From assembly GCF_000517545.1 (NCBI RefSeq), contig NZ_BAIV01000028.1:1-64000 (forward strand): a DNA stretch of 64,000 nt, in the 5' to 3' direction. Shown in pieces: positions 7,103 to 17,029 of this stretch. Both the position numbers and the translations under genes were made by a program. The DNA comes from Bacteroides reticulotermitis JCM 10512 (GTDB lineage Bacteria > Bacteroidota > Bacteroidia > Bacteroidales > Bacteroidaceae). The notes under the pieces are model-generated. The model did not search any database, was not told the DNA's origin, and was given only the letters and a program-made list of their open reading frames with translations. Within the stretch, counting starts at the first letter, position 1, and each line of letters opens with the position of its first letter.

Positions 7103-9952
7103 ATGAGAACCGATTTGTTTGCTAGCCGTCACATCGGCATTAATGAACATGACACGCAAGTGATGCTTCGCAAGATAGGTGTAAGCTCACTGGATGAACT
7201 GATCGACAAAGTGATCCCTGCCAACATCCGTTTGAAAGAACCGCTGGCACTTCCCGAAGCTCTGTCGGAATATGAGTTTAGCAAGCACATTGCCGGACTG
7301 GCTGCCAAGAACAAACGCTACGCCACGTATATCGGTATGGGCTGGTATGACACCATAACACCGCCCGTTGTTCAACGGAACGTATTTGAAAATCCGGTAT
7401 GGTACACATCGTACACTCCGTATCAGGGGGAAATCTCACAAGGACGTCTCGAAGCATTGCTCAACTTCCAAACAGCTGTCTGCGATCTTACAGCCATGCC
7501 GTTGGCCAACTGTTCGTTGCTCGATGAAGCGACTGCCGCTGCCGAAGCCGTAAGCATGATGTATGCACTGCGTTCGCGTGCCCAACAGAAAGCCGGAGCC
7601 AATGTGGTCTTTGTTGACGAACAAATCTTCCCGCAGACTTTAGCGGTTATGACCACGCGTGCCGTACCACAGGGAATCGAATTGCGCGTAGGTAAATACA
7701 CCGAATTCGAACCTTCGGAAGAGGTATTCGGTTGCATGCTGCAATATCCCAATGCCAGTGGATGCGCGGAGGATTATGCCGGTTTCACCGAAAAAGCACA
7801 CGCTGCCGACTGTAAAGTAGCCGTTGCCGCCGATATACTAAGCTTGGCGTTACTGACTCCTCCGGGCGAATGGGGAGCCGACATCGTGTTCGGAAGCACC
7901 CAACGTCTGGGTGTTCCTATGTTCTATGGCGGACCATCTGCTGCATTCTTTGCAACACGTGACGAATTTAAGCGCAACACACCGGGACGCATCATCGGCC
8001 TGTCTAAAGATAAATATGGGAAGCTGTGTTATCGCATGGCGCTGCAAACCCGTGAACAACATATCAAACGGGAGAAAGCAACGTCCAACATCTGTACCTC
8101 GCAGGCTTTGCTGGCAACAATGGCAAGTTTCTACACCGTTTATCACGGTCAGGAGGGTATCACAAACATAGCCTCACAGATTCACAGCATCACCGCGTCG
8201 CTCGAAAAGCATTTGAAGAAACTGGGCTACACGCAGGTGAACCAACAATATTTCGACACGCTTCGGTTTGTATTGCCCGACCATTTATCGGCCGCACAGG
8301 TACGTACCATCGCGCTAAGCAAGGAAGTGAACTTACGCTATTTCGAGAATGGCGATGTGGGTTTCAGTATTGATGAAACAACAGACATTGCTGCTCTGAA
8401 TGTATTGATTTCCATCTTTGCCATTGCCGCGGGTAAAGATTACCAGAAAGTGGAGGCAGTAAATAAAGTGTCGACGATCAGCGGTCCCCTGAAACGTACC
8501 AGCAGTTTCCTCACGCACGAGGTGTTCTGTAAATATCATACGGAGACGGAAATGATGCGCTACATCAAACGTCTCGATCGCAAAGATATTTCGTTGGCTC
8601 ATTCGATGATATCACTCGGGTCGTGTACCATGAAACTGAACGCGGCAGCCGAAATGTTGCCATTGAGTTGTCCGGAGTTTATGAGTATGCACCCGCTGGT
8701 TCCTGAAGATCAGGCTGAAGGTTACCGGGAATTGATTCACAACCTGAGCGAGTATCTGAAGGTGATCACAGGCTTTGCCGGTTTCAGCCTGCAACCGAAT
8801 TCCGGAGCGGCGGGCGAATATGCCGGACTTCGGGTGATTCGTGCTTACCTCGAAAGTATTGGTCAAGGACATCGGGATAAGGTCTTGATTCCGTCTTCTG
8901 CTCACGGAACGAATCCGGCATCAGCCATACAAGCGGGTTATGACATTGTGACTTGCGCCTGCGACAAAGAGGGTAATGTGGACATGGCCGATCTACGTGC
9001 CAAGGCCGAAGAATACAAAGAGAGCCTGGCTGCTCTCATGATTACCTATCCTTCTACGCATGGTATCTTTGAGACGGAGATCCGGGAGATTTGCCAGATC
9101 ATTCATGCCTGTGGGGCTCAGGTTTATATGGACGGTGCAAACATGAATGCACAGGTCGGCCTGACCAATCCCGGATTTATCGGGGCGGATGTTTGTCACT
9201 TGAATCTACACAAGACATTTGCTTCTCCGCATGGCGGTGGCGGTCCGGGTGTGGGTCCTATCGGTGTGGCAGAACATCTCACGCCATTCCTGCCGGGACA
9301 CGTCCTGTTCGGTAATTCGCAAAACCAAGTTTCAGCAGCTCCTTTCGGTAGTGCCGGAATCCTCCCAATAACCTATGGATATATCTGTATGATGGGTACG
9401 GAGGGTTTAACACAGGCAACCCGCATCGCGATTCTGAACGCCAATTACCTTGCCACATGCCTGCAAGACACGTACGGCATCGTATATCGCGGTGCAACCG
9501 GCTTTGTGGGACACGAAATGATTTTGGAATGCCGTAAGATATTTGAAGAAACCGGAATCACGGAGAATGACATCGCCAAACGTCTGATGGATTATGGGTA
9601 TCATGCTCCCACCCTTTCCTTCCCGGTTCACGGCACACTGATGATCGAACCGACCGAAAGTGAGAGTCTGGCGGAACTAAACAACTTCGTAGATGTGATG
9701 CTGAACATCTGGAAAGAGATTCAGGAGGTTAAAGACGGTGAAGCCGATAAGGTGGATAATGTGTTGATCAATGCTCCGCATCCTGAATACGAAGCGGTAA
9801 GCGATCAATGGGAACACAGCTACACGCGTAAGAAAGCGGTATACCCCATCGAGAGTGTACGCAACAATAAGTTCTGGATCAATGTAGCTCGTATTGATAA
9901 TACATTGGGAGATCGAAAGTTGCTCCCTACCCAATACGGAACATTTGATTGA
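7103..9952 (+). CDS. gcvP: Glycine dehydrogenase (aminomethyl-transferring), fused P protein
   Basis: GcvP is the PLP-dependent decarboxylase of the glycine cleavage system; it releases CO2 from glycine and passes the aminomethyl group to the lipoyl arm of GcvH. The protein is about 949 residues, the normal size of the fused P1-P2 form. The N-half has RHIG and the P1-type core; the C-half has the PLP-lysine region HLNLHKTFASPHGGGGPG and SAHGTNPASA. An ATG nine codons upstream (7076) is in frame, but MRTDLFASRHIG at 7103 is the usual family N-terminus. No GcvT or GcvH gene lies nearby, and I saw no glycine riboswitch in the short upstream gap. The reading frame is intact over 2.8 kb. Confidence 0.95.
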   Translation: MRTDLFASRHIGINEHDTQVMLRKIGVSSLDELIDKVIPANIRLKEPLALPEALSEYEFSKHIAGLAAKNKRYATYIGMGWYDTITPPVVQRNVFENPVWYTSYTPYQGEISQGRLEALLNFQTAVCDLTAMPLANCSLLDEATAAAEAVSMMYALRSRAQQKAGANVVFVDEQIFPQTLAVMTTRAVPQGIELRVGKYTEFEPSEEVFGCMLQYPNASGCAEDYAGFTEKAHAADCKVAVAADILSLALLTPPGEWGADIVFGSTQRLGVPMFYGGPSAAFFATRDEFKRNTPGRIIGLSKDKYGKLCYRMALQTREQHIKREKATSNICTSQALLATMASFYTVYHGQEGITNIASQIHSITASLEKHLKKLGYTQVNQQYFDTLRFVLPDHLSAAQVRTIALSKEVNLRYFENGDVGFSIDETTDIAALNVLISIFAIAAGKDYQKVEAVNKVSTISGPLKRTSSFLTHEVFCKYHTETEMMRYIKRLDRKDISLAHSMISLGSCTMKLNAAAEMLPLSCPEFMSMHPLVPEDQAEGYRELIHNLSEYLKVITGFAGFSLQPNSGAAGEYAGLRVIRAYLESIGQGHRDKVLIPSSAHGTNPASAIQAGYDIVTCACDKEGNVDMADLRAKAEEYKESLAALMITYPSTHGIFETEIREICQIIHACGAQVYMDGANMNAQVGLTNPGFIGADVCHLNLHKTFASPHGGGGPGVGPIGVAEHLTPFLPGHVLFGNSQNQVSAAPFGSAGILPITYGYICMMGTEGLTQATRIAILNANYLATCLQDTYGIVYRGATGFVGHEMILECRKIFEETGITENDIAKRLMDYGYHAPTLSFPVHGTLMIEPTESESLAELNNFVDVMLNIWKEIQEVKDGEADKVDNVLINAPHPEYEAVSDQWEHSYTRKKAVYPIESVRNNKFWINVARIDNTLGDRKLLPTQYGTFD

Positions 9953-9960
9953 TAATAAAA

Positions 9961-10005
9961 AAACTCCCGGCAGATCTTTGCGTCTGTCGGGAGTTTCTTT
10001 TATCA
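9961..10005. terminator. Bidirectional terminator between gcvP and the nitroreductase gene
   Basis: A 14-nt stem (9961-9974 with 9983-9996, one G-T pair) closes an 8-nt loop. It has an A run on the left and a T-rich tract on the right, and lies between two converging genes, so it can end transcription from both sides. Confidence 0.85.
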
Positions 10006-10572
10006 ATCGATTATAGTCACCGTTCCTGCTTTTACCGTTTTCATCTTAATCAGCGTTTGCGGATCAGCATAACCTAAAGCCACGCAACCGTAGACCCGAT
10101 GTCCCTCAGGTACTCCCAAAGAGGTGAGGTATTCACGTACCTGCGGATCGTCGCAAGTCGTACCCAACTGATTAACCCAACAAGAGGCAATGCCCAGAGA
10201 GCGGGCTGCTAAAAATAAGTTCTCGATGGCACAGGCACAGTCCATGGCCGCCCACCATTGCGTAGGATCGTTAGATACAATGACGACTGTCGGTGCATGG
10301 TAATAGCAGCAGTAAGTCTGACTTTGCCCGCGCTCTTTGATACGGGGTTCATCGCTTTTGGCAAATGCTCCTTTGATTCGGTCGTTCAGTTCGACCAATT
10401 TATCAGCATTCCGAATAGCTGTAAAATGCCACGTCTCAAGGTGCATTCCGTTCGGGGCGTATGTTGCTGCTTCCAGGATAACCTGTAAGTCTTCTCTTGC
10501 GATTTGTTCACTGGTATATGCCCGCACACTGCGACGAGCTTTGATATTCTCTAAAACTGCATTTGTTTTCAT
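10003..10572 (-). CDS. Nitroreductase family protein
   Basis: This 189-residue flavoprotein belongs to the FMN-dependent nitroreductase family. ARRSVRAYTSEQI at the N-terminus is the usual phosphate-binding start, followed by EAATYAPNGMHLETWHF. A central AMDCACAIENLFLAARSLGIASCWV helix region and a C-terminal VALGYAD complete the family pattern. Such enzymes reduce nitro compounds, quinones or flavins with NAD(P)H; the true substrate is unknown. It is a single-gene unit, converging on gcvP across a shared terminator. It ends ITIID-like at the stop and shows no truncation. Confidence 0.88.
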   Translation of the reverse strand: MKTNAVLENIKARRSVRAYTSEQIAREDLQVILEAATYAPNGMHLETWHFTAIRNADKLVELNDRIKGAFAKSDEPRIKERGQSQTYCCYYHAPTVVIVSNDPTQWWAAMDCACAIENLFLAARSLGIASCWVNQLGTTCDDPQVREYLTSLGVPEGHRVYGCVALGYADPQTLIKMKTVKAGTVTIID

Positions 10573-11223
10573 AAACTATCGATGTCTTATACAATGATTA
10601 TTCTTTCCTTTTATAGATTCTGTTACCGAGGTATATCCGGATTCCGGCCATAGATGTAGCTTGGTTATGTGCACGCTACTCTTTCATATAATACGCCTCA
10701 TGGAGCTACCTATCGAGTTACTCAATCTATATTTGCCTACAAAGTTATAGTTTTTTGAGTAGTCAAGCAAGTAAAACAGATCCATTCACAAGGTCCGCGG
10801 AAAAATCTCAAGTAGTAAACTACCGCTACAGCATAGCCAAGCACACAATAGATGTTCAAAACACTAGGCGGATAGTATGGTGGGTAAAATCAGATATTCG
10901 CAGACAAAGCAAGCAAAACGCCTCTATGCAGAAGTTTGCCCTTAAACTGATAAAAGATCAGTTTAAGGGCAAACTCTCATTCTCAAACAGGATGTTCAAG
11001 TGTTCAACTAGCATTTCTACAAGCTTCTTGAAGGATTACAATCCTTAAAGCTAACAACGATGGTCAGCTCACCTTGCTTCTAAATTGATGCAAGCCCACT
11101 AAACTTGCCAACCGGACAAACTCTGCATAATCAGATTAGTACAACCTCTTTAGTCTGTACGGCTATTCATGATGAAATATGCCCAAACAAGCAGCAACGA
11201 AATGCCCGCAACAGTTATCAGTC
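10573..11223. other. Gene-free interval with a long perfect hairpin
   Basis: No convincing coding sequence is present. The only clear structure is the 19-bp hairpin at 10933-10975, listed separately. Upstream control of the nitroreductase gene must lie in the first 100 bases, but no TAnnTTTG box was recognised there. Confidence 0.5.
10933..10975. repeat. Perfect 19-bp inverted repeat with a 5-nt loop
   Basis: The arms 10933-10951 and 10957-10975 pair without mismatch around AAAAG. There is no T tract and no gene ends close by, so it may be a terminator remnant, a small-RNA hairpin or the end of a lost element. Confidence 0.75.
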
Positions 11224-12308
11224 TTATCGCTTGACCAACGCGATTTTAGCATTCAGCTTGAAGTAGTAAACACCATTTTCTCGTTCCAGAAAACCGTATT
11301 TATCCTTATCGACCGATCCTTTTTCCAACCGGGTATTCAAGAATAGGAAATCTTCCATCATCTTCTTTTCCGACTTGTGATAGCAAAGCACCTCTCCGCT
11401 CCCATCAACCAATAAGAGCCTTCAACGGCGGAATCCTCTCCGGTATAGATCTTCGCCGGACGCATACCCAACGCCAATGCCATGAGAAACTCCTTCATCT
11501 TGAATTCATAGAAACTATGCTTGTTGATCAGTTCGTCTTTGAGTTTCAACGGATTCATTTGCTTGATAATCTCTGTCAGTTCGCTAATGCGTGAGATGCC
11601 ATCCAAATGCATAATACGGACCATTTCTGTCAACATGCGTGGGAAATGCAGGTCGATCATCGAAAGGTTGCAACGGAAAACGCGATCGGCTACATCCGAG
11701 TATTTGAGTACTCCACCGAGTCGCTCGATCAGCATCATTCTTTCGGAAACTTCGTTGGGAGATTCCGGCAAGGCATTGATTTTACTTACGGCAGGTGTGG
11801 CAAACTTAGCTCCACTCTGCTCCAGTTTGAGATTCGCAGCCCGGCCACCGTCGAGCAACGGGTTCATGGTTCCCAATCGCGAACGGACACAGAAACCTCT
11901 TAACGGGGCTTCCGAATGCCAAAACGCAACAGAGAAATCGGTACGGTCTTCGGTCTTTGCTTCGAGGTCGTAGATACCGGCTTCATTCAGAAACTCTTCC
12001 ACACCGTCCGGGGACGACACATCATTCTCCGAAGAGGACTTGACTGCTTGCAGAATCAAACCTGCCACAACACCAAAATCTTCCCGGGAAATTGTCTGTT
12101 CCATCGTTTCACCTACGATACGGATCGACTCGTTTTCAATATAATAACGGCGTGTACCATCGTGTTCTTCTCGTTGAATCATCGCAATGGGCCAATAAAC
12201 GTCGTCCTTTTTCCCCTGTGCAGTACCCAAGGCTACTTTCCCTTCGGCCAACAGGCGAAGAAAGGTATAAAGTTCGCACCATTCTCTTTTGGTTGCTTCA
12301 AATGCCAT
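11224..12308 (-). pseudogene. HpaII-like type II restriction endonuclease, frameshifted near 11415
   Basis: The long open part (12308 down to 11358, 316 residues) starts MAFEATKREWCELYTF and contains GFCVRSRLGTMNPLLDGGR, a layout I recognise from the HpaII endonuclease family (K-G/R-EW-E-Y start and a G-x-x-VxSxLG core). The last section lies one frame away (VDGSGEVLCYH onward, ending at 11224). Adding one base near 11415 gives about 361 residues, close to HpaII itself. Members cut CCGG. No methyltransferase gene is adjacent, which is unusual for a type II enzyme unless the partner is elsewhere or lost. The family call is from memory of the pattern. The break could be a real inactivation or a sequence error. 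Confidence 0.7.
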
Positions 12309-12526
12309 TCGCTCTTATTTTTTATTTTATTGTTTTATATAATGGGGTGCAGCTTGACACCATCGGGAAACTCATTCCCGGATTGCTTCACTGCAACACT
12401 CTCTTTATCTTCACTCAAAAAAGCTACCACTCCGTTTGCATGAGGATAGCTTATTTTATCATTCCATACTTTACCGATCTAATGCTTTTCTGTCTCAGAC
12501 TACGTCCCAGCATCGACCGTCGATCC

Positions 12527-13348
12527 TTATTGCCTAAGCACTTCCGGCAGTTCAGTCGGACAAACAACCGGCGGATGAATCTGCGTAACCTCTTCCAAAG
12601 GCGGTAGCTTCCCGACCTGAGCAAAAAGAGAATTGCGTACCCATTCCTTCGGAGTCACAATGATGAACCGCCCTGTCCAACAACCATCAAAATACGACGG
12701 GTTGCCGGCTTGCTTCTTGATCGGATAACGGATGTTTTCACCTTTGTCTCTCATTTCCGGAGAGCGTCCGGGATCATTCACCCACACATAGTTCTCATCA
12801 ATTCCGCGAAGCACCATCCAATGTCCACGGGGTCCGGGACGCAATCCACGAACCGCACCGGTATACCTGACATTGACAAGAACCGGAATCTCCCGATCAA
12901 TATATTCTTTCAGAACCTGATAGTCTTTTTGCATGAAATGGGTGGCACTCACCATATCTTCGTAGTAACGTGCGAGTGAGTCTATTTCAAAGGAATAATA
13001 CCCACCTTGTCCGACAGAGGTACGCCGTTTGAAAGGAGCGCGTTTCTTCAAGAAATAGTTCTTTTGATACTCGATCAGCTTCTGCTCGGCTTCTTGCGAA
13101 GAACGCTGTGCATCGACATTCATCCCCTTGAAATAATCGAATACCATGAGTGAAGAGGCAAGCGAACAATGGGCATAAGGGCATCCGCTGATTTTCTGCG
13201 AATACCAGGGGACAGGAATATTGTTGGGAGCAACGTCCTGTGCTTGTACGGTATAGGAGACCAGCAGACTGCAAATCAACAGTAAAGAAGGAAATATAAA
13301 ACCTACATTCGTCAGTCTATGCTTTTTCTTTTCAGTGTTCTCAATCAT
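12527..13348 (-). CDS. Secreted C39-like cysteine peptidase family protein
   Basis: The frame is open upstream to 13528, but the ATG at 13348 puts a signal peptide at the start (MIENTEKKKHR, then hydrophobic FIFPSLLLICSLLVSY and VQAQ), so I choose it; this gives 273 residues. The Peptidase_C39_2 pattern is visible: CPYAHCSLAS for the catalytic Cys region, GHWMVLRGID with the His, and WVNDPG with the Asp. Such proteins are papain-like peptidases of the bacteriocin-processing fold; no transporter is fused or adjacent, so a role in bacteriocin export is not supported. The substrate is unknown. It lies alone between the restriction gene and a long empty gap. Confidence 0.75.
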   Translation of the reverse strand: MIENTEKKKHRLTNVGFIFPSLLLICSLLVSYTVQAQDVAPNNIPVPWYSQKISGCPYAHCSLASSLMVFDYFKGMNVDAQRSSQEAEQKLIEYQKNYFLKKRAPFKRRTSVGQGGYYSFEIDSLARYYEDMVSATHFMQKDYQVLKEYIDREIPVLVNVRYTGAVRGLRPGPRGHWMVLRGIDENYVWVNDPGRSPEMRDKGENIRYPIKKQAGNPSYFDGCWTGRFIIVTPKEWVRNSLFAQVGKLPPLEEVTQIHPPVVCPTELPEVLRQ

Positions 13349-14251
13349 CTCTATCTTCAACCTTTGCTTCGTTTGTTTATTTGATCTGTTTCTTATTTTA
13401 TCGAAGTCGCATCTCCGGGGAAAGGCAACTTCGGACATTTGAATGTATACAATCTCATGCATATCACAGCCCATGCACGCGGGAAGACTTATCCGGCTTC
13501 CAATTATCTGTCGGGTTATTCCGCGCACGAATCATTAAAAAGTACTGGTCGGCAAGAGCTACTAGCCAAATTCTCTAGCCCATCATTGAATCGTTCCGCA
13601 TAGAGTCCTCCGCAAAAAGCGAGAAAATATTTATGTTGTCGGACTGTCTGCCACCCCTTCCAGAGTGTCTCTCTTCCAACCAGCATCCAACAAAAGAACC
13701 TCTCAATAGTTGCAAAGATACATTTTTTCTATTCACTGAGCTGTTGTCGTAGCACATTTTACATTTATCTTCTCTTTTTTCATGATTATTTGTCTCTTCT
13801 TCTCCTCCTTCTTTCTTTGGTAATCATCGATAAACGGACGTCTGCTGGTCGTGAAACAATTGACCTTGAGCACTCAATTCCGGTGATTCCTTGCAACATC
13901 CCTCTTATTCTAATCGCCTGTTTCTACAAAACAGGCCGTCGGGTTACTTTCTAAAGACAGTAATGAAAAGCGTTCAACCAATTAAAACAGCTAAGTCCAA
14001 GTCGTCAAATTATTGCTGATAGAGCTTCTTTGGGAGCTTTTATATCGTGAGGGAAAACTCACTAACAGAAATAAATATTCCGTGCCATCCAAAGAGAGGG
14101 AAGCATTTCAAAAAGGAATTACTCAGCAAATGCCGGCACGATGAATAGGTGGATATCGCAAGACGCATAACGGATTATTTGAGTTAAGGCAATGCATCAA
14201 CATCTTCGTCTCCGTTTTTTTTCGATGACGGCAATTGATACGGCTACAAAG
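13349..14251. other. Gene-free interval between the C39-like peptidase and the YigZ gene
   Basis: About 900 bases with only short, unsupported open frames. The first 180 bases extend the upstream frame of the C39-like gene and are probably its leader. I see no strong repeat, RNA gene or promoter box here. Confidence 0.4.
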
Positions 14252-14878
14252 CTAGTCAGTTAACTCAGTCGGTTCTTCTTCCTGAATTCGGGCAGTCTCC
14301 ACTTTCTCCAAACGAGCCCGCAGCTTAGGCATCATCGAGCGTCTGATACGCAGCGTCATGCTGCAATCCATATCGTATGACTGGTCGAGAATCTCCGGTT
14401 CTTCCTCTTTAACGATTCGCATGACATCATTCATGAAGGGGTATTCGAACAATACGGTAACATCCTCGTCAACCGTTTTTTCGATGATGGTGGCAGCAGC
14501 AATAGCTTCAGCGGCAGCAGCTTTATAAGCAACAACCAAACCGCCGGTTCCCAGCTTGATTCCACCAAAATAGCGGACTACAATGACCAGAATATCTGTC
14601 AGTTCATTTGAATTGATCTGTCCCAGAATCGGTTTGCCGGCTGTTCCGGAAGGCTCTCCATTATCATTGGCGCGGAAGTTAGTCCGCTCGGCTCCGAGCA
14701 TATACGCATAACATACATGACGGGCATCGTAATATTTTTTCTGATGCGCATCAAGCAGCGTCTTGATCTCATCAAGCGTACGAACGGGAAAAGCCAATGC
14801 TATAAACTTACTTCGTTTTTCCGTAAATATACCTTCGGAAGGTTCTAGTATGGTTTTATAAGTATCTTCAACGGTCAT
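14252..14878 (-). CDS. YigZ/IMPACT family protein (UPF0029)
   Basis: The 208-residue product has the UPF0029 signature YFGGIKLGTGGLVVAYKAAA at about residues 103-122, the preceding DNGEPSGTAGKPIL, and an N-terminal KSKFI-like motif (KRSKFIALAFPV). This is the bacterial counterpart of IMPACT, with an N-terminal Impact domain and a small C-terminal ferredoxin-like domain (DUF1949 type). The role in bacteria is poorly defined; links to translation under stress are suggested in eukaryotes. Its -7 promoter box ends only four bases before the ATG. Confidence 0.9.
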   Translation of the reverse strand: MTVEDTYKTILEPSEGIFTEKRSKFIALAFPVRTLDEIKTLLDAHQKKYYDARHVCYAYMLGAERTNFRANDNGEPSGTAGKPILGQINSNELTDILVIVVRYFGGIKLGTGGLVVAYKAAAAEAIAAATIIEKTVDEDVTVLFEYPFMNDVMRIVKEEEPEILDQSYDMDCSMTLRIRRSMMPKLRARLEKVETARIQEEEPTELTD

Positions 14879-14882
14879 GTGA

Positions 14883-14890
14883 CAAAGATA
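14883..14890 (-). promoter_or_regulatory. -7 promoter box TATCTTTG four bases before the YigZ start codon
   Basis: Read on the minus strand, TATCTTTG fits TAnnTTTG and is followed by TCAC and then ATG. With a normal distance to the start site, the mRNA would begin at or next to the ATG (leaderless). Confidence 0.45.
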
Positions 14891-14984
14891 CGGCTTTATT
14901 GAGAAAATTCAATCGATCGGTTGGAAATATTAAACGATTGGTGCGTTGTCAAAGTGTCGGCATTTCATCATTACAAGGGGGCGT

Positions 14985-15080
14985 TTGGTTACGGAGGGCT
15001 GGGCATTTGCCGGAAAGCCCGGGGCATTTGTGCAAAAGCCCAGGGCATTCGAACGAAATGAGCCGGGCAATCGGTTGCGA
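14985..15080. repeat. GGGCA-type short repeats
   Basis: At least four degenerate copies of a GGGCAttTG/GGGCAtTCG motif alternate with AAGCCC. The same elements, including CCGGGCAA and CCCAGGGCA, appear at 43540-43640 in the cassette, 28 kb away. Confidence 0.5.
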
Positions 15081-15234
15081 AGAAGGCGGATAAATTATAA
15101 ATAGCAAGCGGGTGAAGAAGCGAGGGTAAACAAGCAACTGTTTATAAACGGCTTGATAAAGAAGCAAAGACAATCACTGAGAAACAGCAAGTATATGATG
15201 AATTGCAAACAAAGAGGAGAATCGTATGAAAGCC

Positions 15235-15480
15235 GACCGTCAATTCGATGCTGGTAAACATCCTATCGAATGAGGTTGAGCTGTTAATCCAATGAAAGCG
15301 GACGTCAGTCAACTCTGATGAAATCGTGTACTCAATTCAATAAAAACCAATGTTCCACTCCGATGAGATCGAGTTCTCAATCCATGCTACCATACATCCA
15401 TCCGGTAGAAGTATGGCCTTAGTCCGATGATGCCGAGCAGCCTATCGAATAGAGCCAGCCACTTAGTCAATGATATTAAA
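15235..15480. repeat. Degenerate repeats with a period of about 22-25 bp
   Basis: A motif like TCAATcCgATGAnnnCG recurs about ten times (for example TCAATTCGATG, CTATCGAATGAG, ATCCAATGAAAG, CACTCCGATGAGATCG, AGTCCGATGATG). No open reading frame uses it and spacing drifts, so it looks like an old, decayed tandem array. Confidence 0.5.
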
Positions 15481-15499
15481 CCATTTACACAATTAGCAA

Positions 15500-15549
15500 A
15501 ACGGTCGGTCTGATGCAGTCAACCCAATGACTGTAACAGACCGACCGTT
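15500..15549. repeat. Nested inverted repeat
   Basis: A perfect 13-bp outer stem (15500-15512 with 15537-15549) encloses a second 6-bp stem (CAGTCA 15516-15521 with TGACTG 15528-15533). It stands alone in non-coding DNA. Confidence 0.7.
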
Positions 15550-15658
15550 CAATTCTATAAAAGACTCAGCTCCGGTAAACGGTTAACATAGCACTCCTTC
15601 CATTGGCAAAAGTGGAATGCCAGCATCCTGAGGAGTATGCAAACATAGAGCAGGAAAG

Positions 15659-15675
15659 AGACCCCGCAAGGGTCT
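15659..15675 (-). terminator. Hairpin after the DUF1015 gene
   Basis: AGACCC and GGGTCT form a 6-bp stem about 30 bases past the DUF1015 stop on the minus strand, followed by CTTTCCTG. It is a weak terminator candidate. Confidence 0.4.
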
Positions 15676-15705
15676 ATCTGCCCGGTGTAAGCTGAGAGCT
15701 ATATC

Positions 15706-16952
15706 TTAATCCAACTTATGAATAACCAATCCCGAACGCAACTTCGGTTCAAACCAAGTTGTTTTGGGAGGCATGATATTGCCTGTATCGGCAATGTCCA
15801 TCAGTTGCTTCATGGATACCGGATAAAGAGCCAGAGCTGCTTTCATTTCACCACTATCGACACGTTTCTTGAGTTCGCCCAAACCACGAATACCACCCAC
15901 GAAATCCACGCGATTATCGGAACGTAGATCTTTGATGCCCAACATTTCATCCAAAATCAGATTGGACGAGATCGTAACATCAAGTACACCGATCGGATCA
16001 TTATCATCGTATGTTCCCGGTTTGGCAGTAAGGCTGTACCACTTCCCGTCAAGATAGAGTGAGAAGTTATGCAATTCAGCCGGTTTATAGATGTCCGTGC
16101 CTTTCTCTTCTACGATGAAATTCGTTTGCAAAGCAGTCAGGAACTCGGCAGCAGTCAGCCCATTCAAATCTTTCACCACTCGGTTGTAGTCGATGATTGT
16201 CAGCTGGTTGGCAGGGAAACATACAGCCATGAAGTAGTTATACTCTTCGTTGCCTTGATGATTCGGGTTTTGCTTGGCTTTCTCGGCACCAACCAATGCG
16301 GCAGCCGCAGAACGGTGATGTCCGTCCGCAATATAGAGAGCCGGCATTTTGGCAAACTCAGCTGTAATCGTGGCAATATCGGCTTGCTGATCGACAATCC
16401 AGAAGGTGTGTCCGAAACCGTCACCGGGAGCAATAAAGTCATAAACCGGAGATTCAGCGTGTACTTCTTCACAATGACATCCAACACTGCACTATCGGGA
16501 TAAGCGAAGAATACCGGTTCGATATTGGCATTGTTCACACGGACATGCTTCATGCGATCTTCTTCCTTGTCACGACGGGTCAACTCATGCTTCTTAATGC
16601 TGCCATTCAGGTAGTCGGGCACATAAGCTCCCACAACCAGTCCGTACTGCGTTTTTCCGTTCATGGTTTGCGCATAGATGTAGTAGTTCTCTTTGCCATC
16701 CTGCACCAGCCATCCTTTGTCCTGAAACATACGGAAATTCTCAGCAGCCTTGGCATAAACACGCTCATCATGTTCGTCTGTACCGACCGGAAAGTCGATT
16801 TCAGGCTTGATGATGCGATACAATGATTTCTCATTACCAGCAGCTTCTTCACGTGCTTCTTGGGAGTTCAATACGTCGTAGGGGCGGGAAGCAACCTGCT
16901 CCACGAGTTCTTGCGGAGGACGGATACCTTTGAATGGTTTAATTATTGCCAT
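15706..16952 (-). CDS. DUF1015 family protein in the serine operon (one frame break near 16460)
   Basis: The N-terminal part (MAIIKPFKGIRP from 16952) and the C-terminal part lie in two frames that join near 16460. Restoring one base gives AESPVYDFIAPGDG across the junction and a protein of about 415 residues, normal for DUF1015. The family hallmark ADGHHRSAAAA is present. It follows serC and serA on the same strand. The DGHHR motif resembles that of ParB/sulfiredoxin-like nucleotide-binding enzymes, which include free serine kinases (SerK, SbnI), so a role with phosphoserine or serine is a reasonable guess but unproven. I think the break is a sequence error. Confidence 0.82.
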
Positions 16953-16968
16953 AGTATTATTATTTTAA

Positions 16969-17026
16969 AAAGGAACCTCTCCCCATCCCTCCCCGTCGAA
17001 GGAAAGAGATGGGGAGAGGCTCCTTT
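16969..17026 (-). terminator. Long hairpin after serA
   Basis: Arms of 19 nt (16969-16987 and 17008-17026, one mismatch) lie immediately past the corrected serA stop and before DUF1015, with T residues following on the minus strand. It may reduce rather than fully stop read-through into DUF1015. Confidence 0.6.
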
Positions 17027-17029
17027 ATA

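Noticed and set aside
11916..12607. Plus-strand open frames over the restriction and C39-like genes
   Set aside because: They are antisense to better-supported genes and show no recognisable domain.
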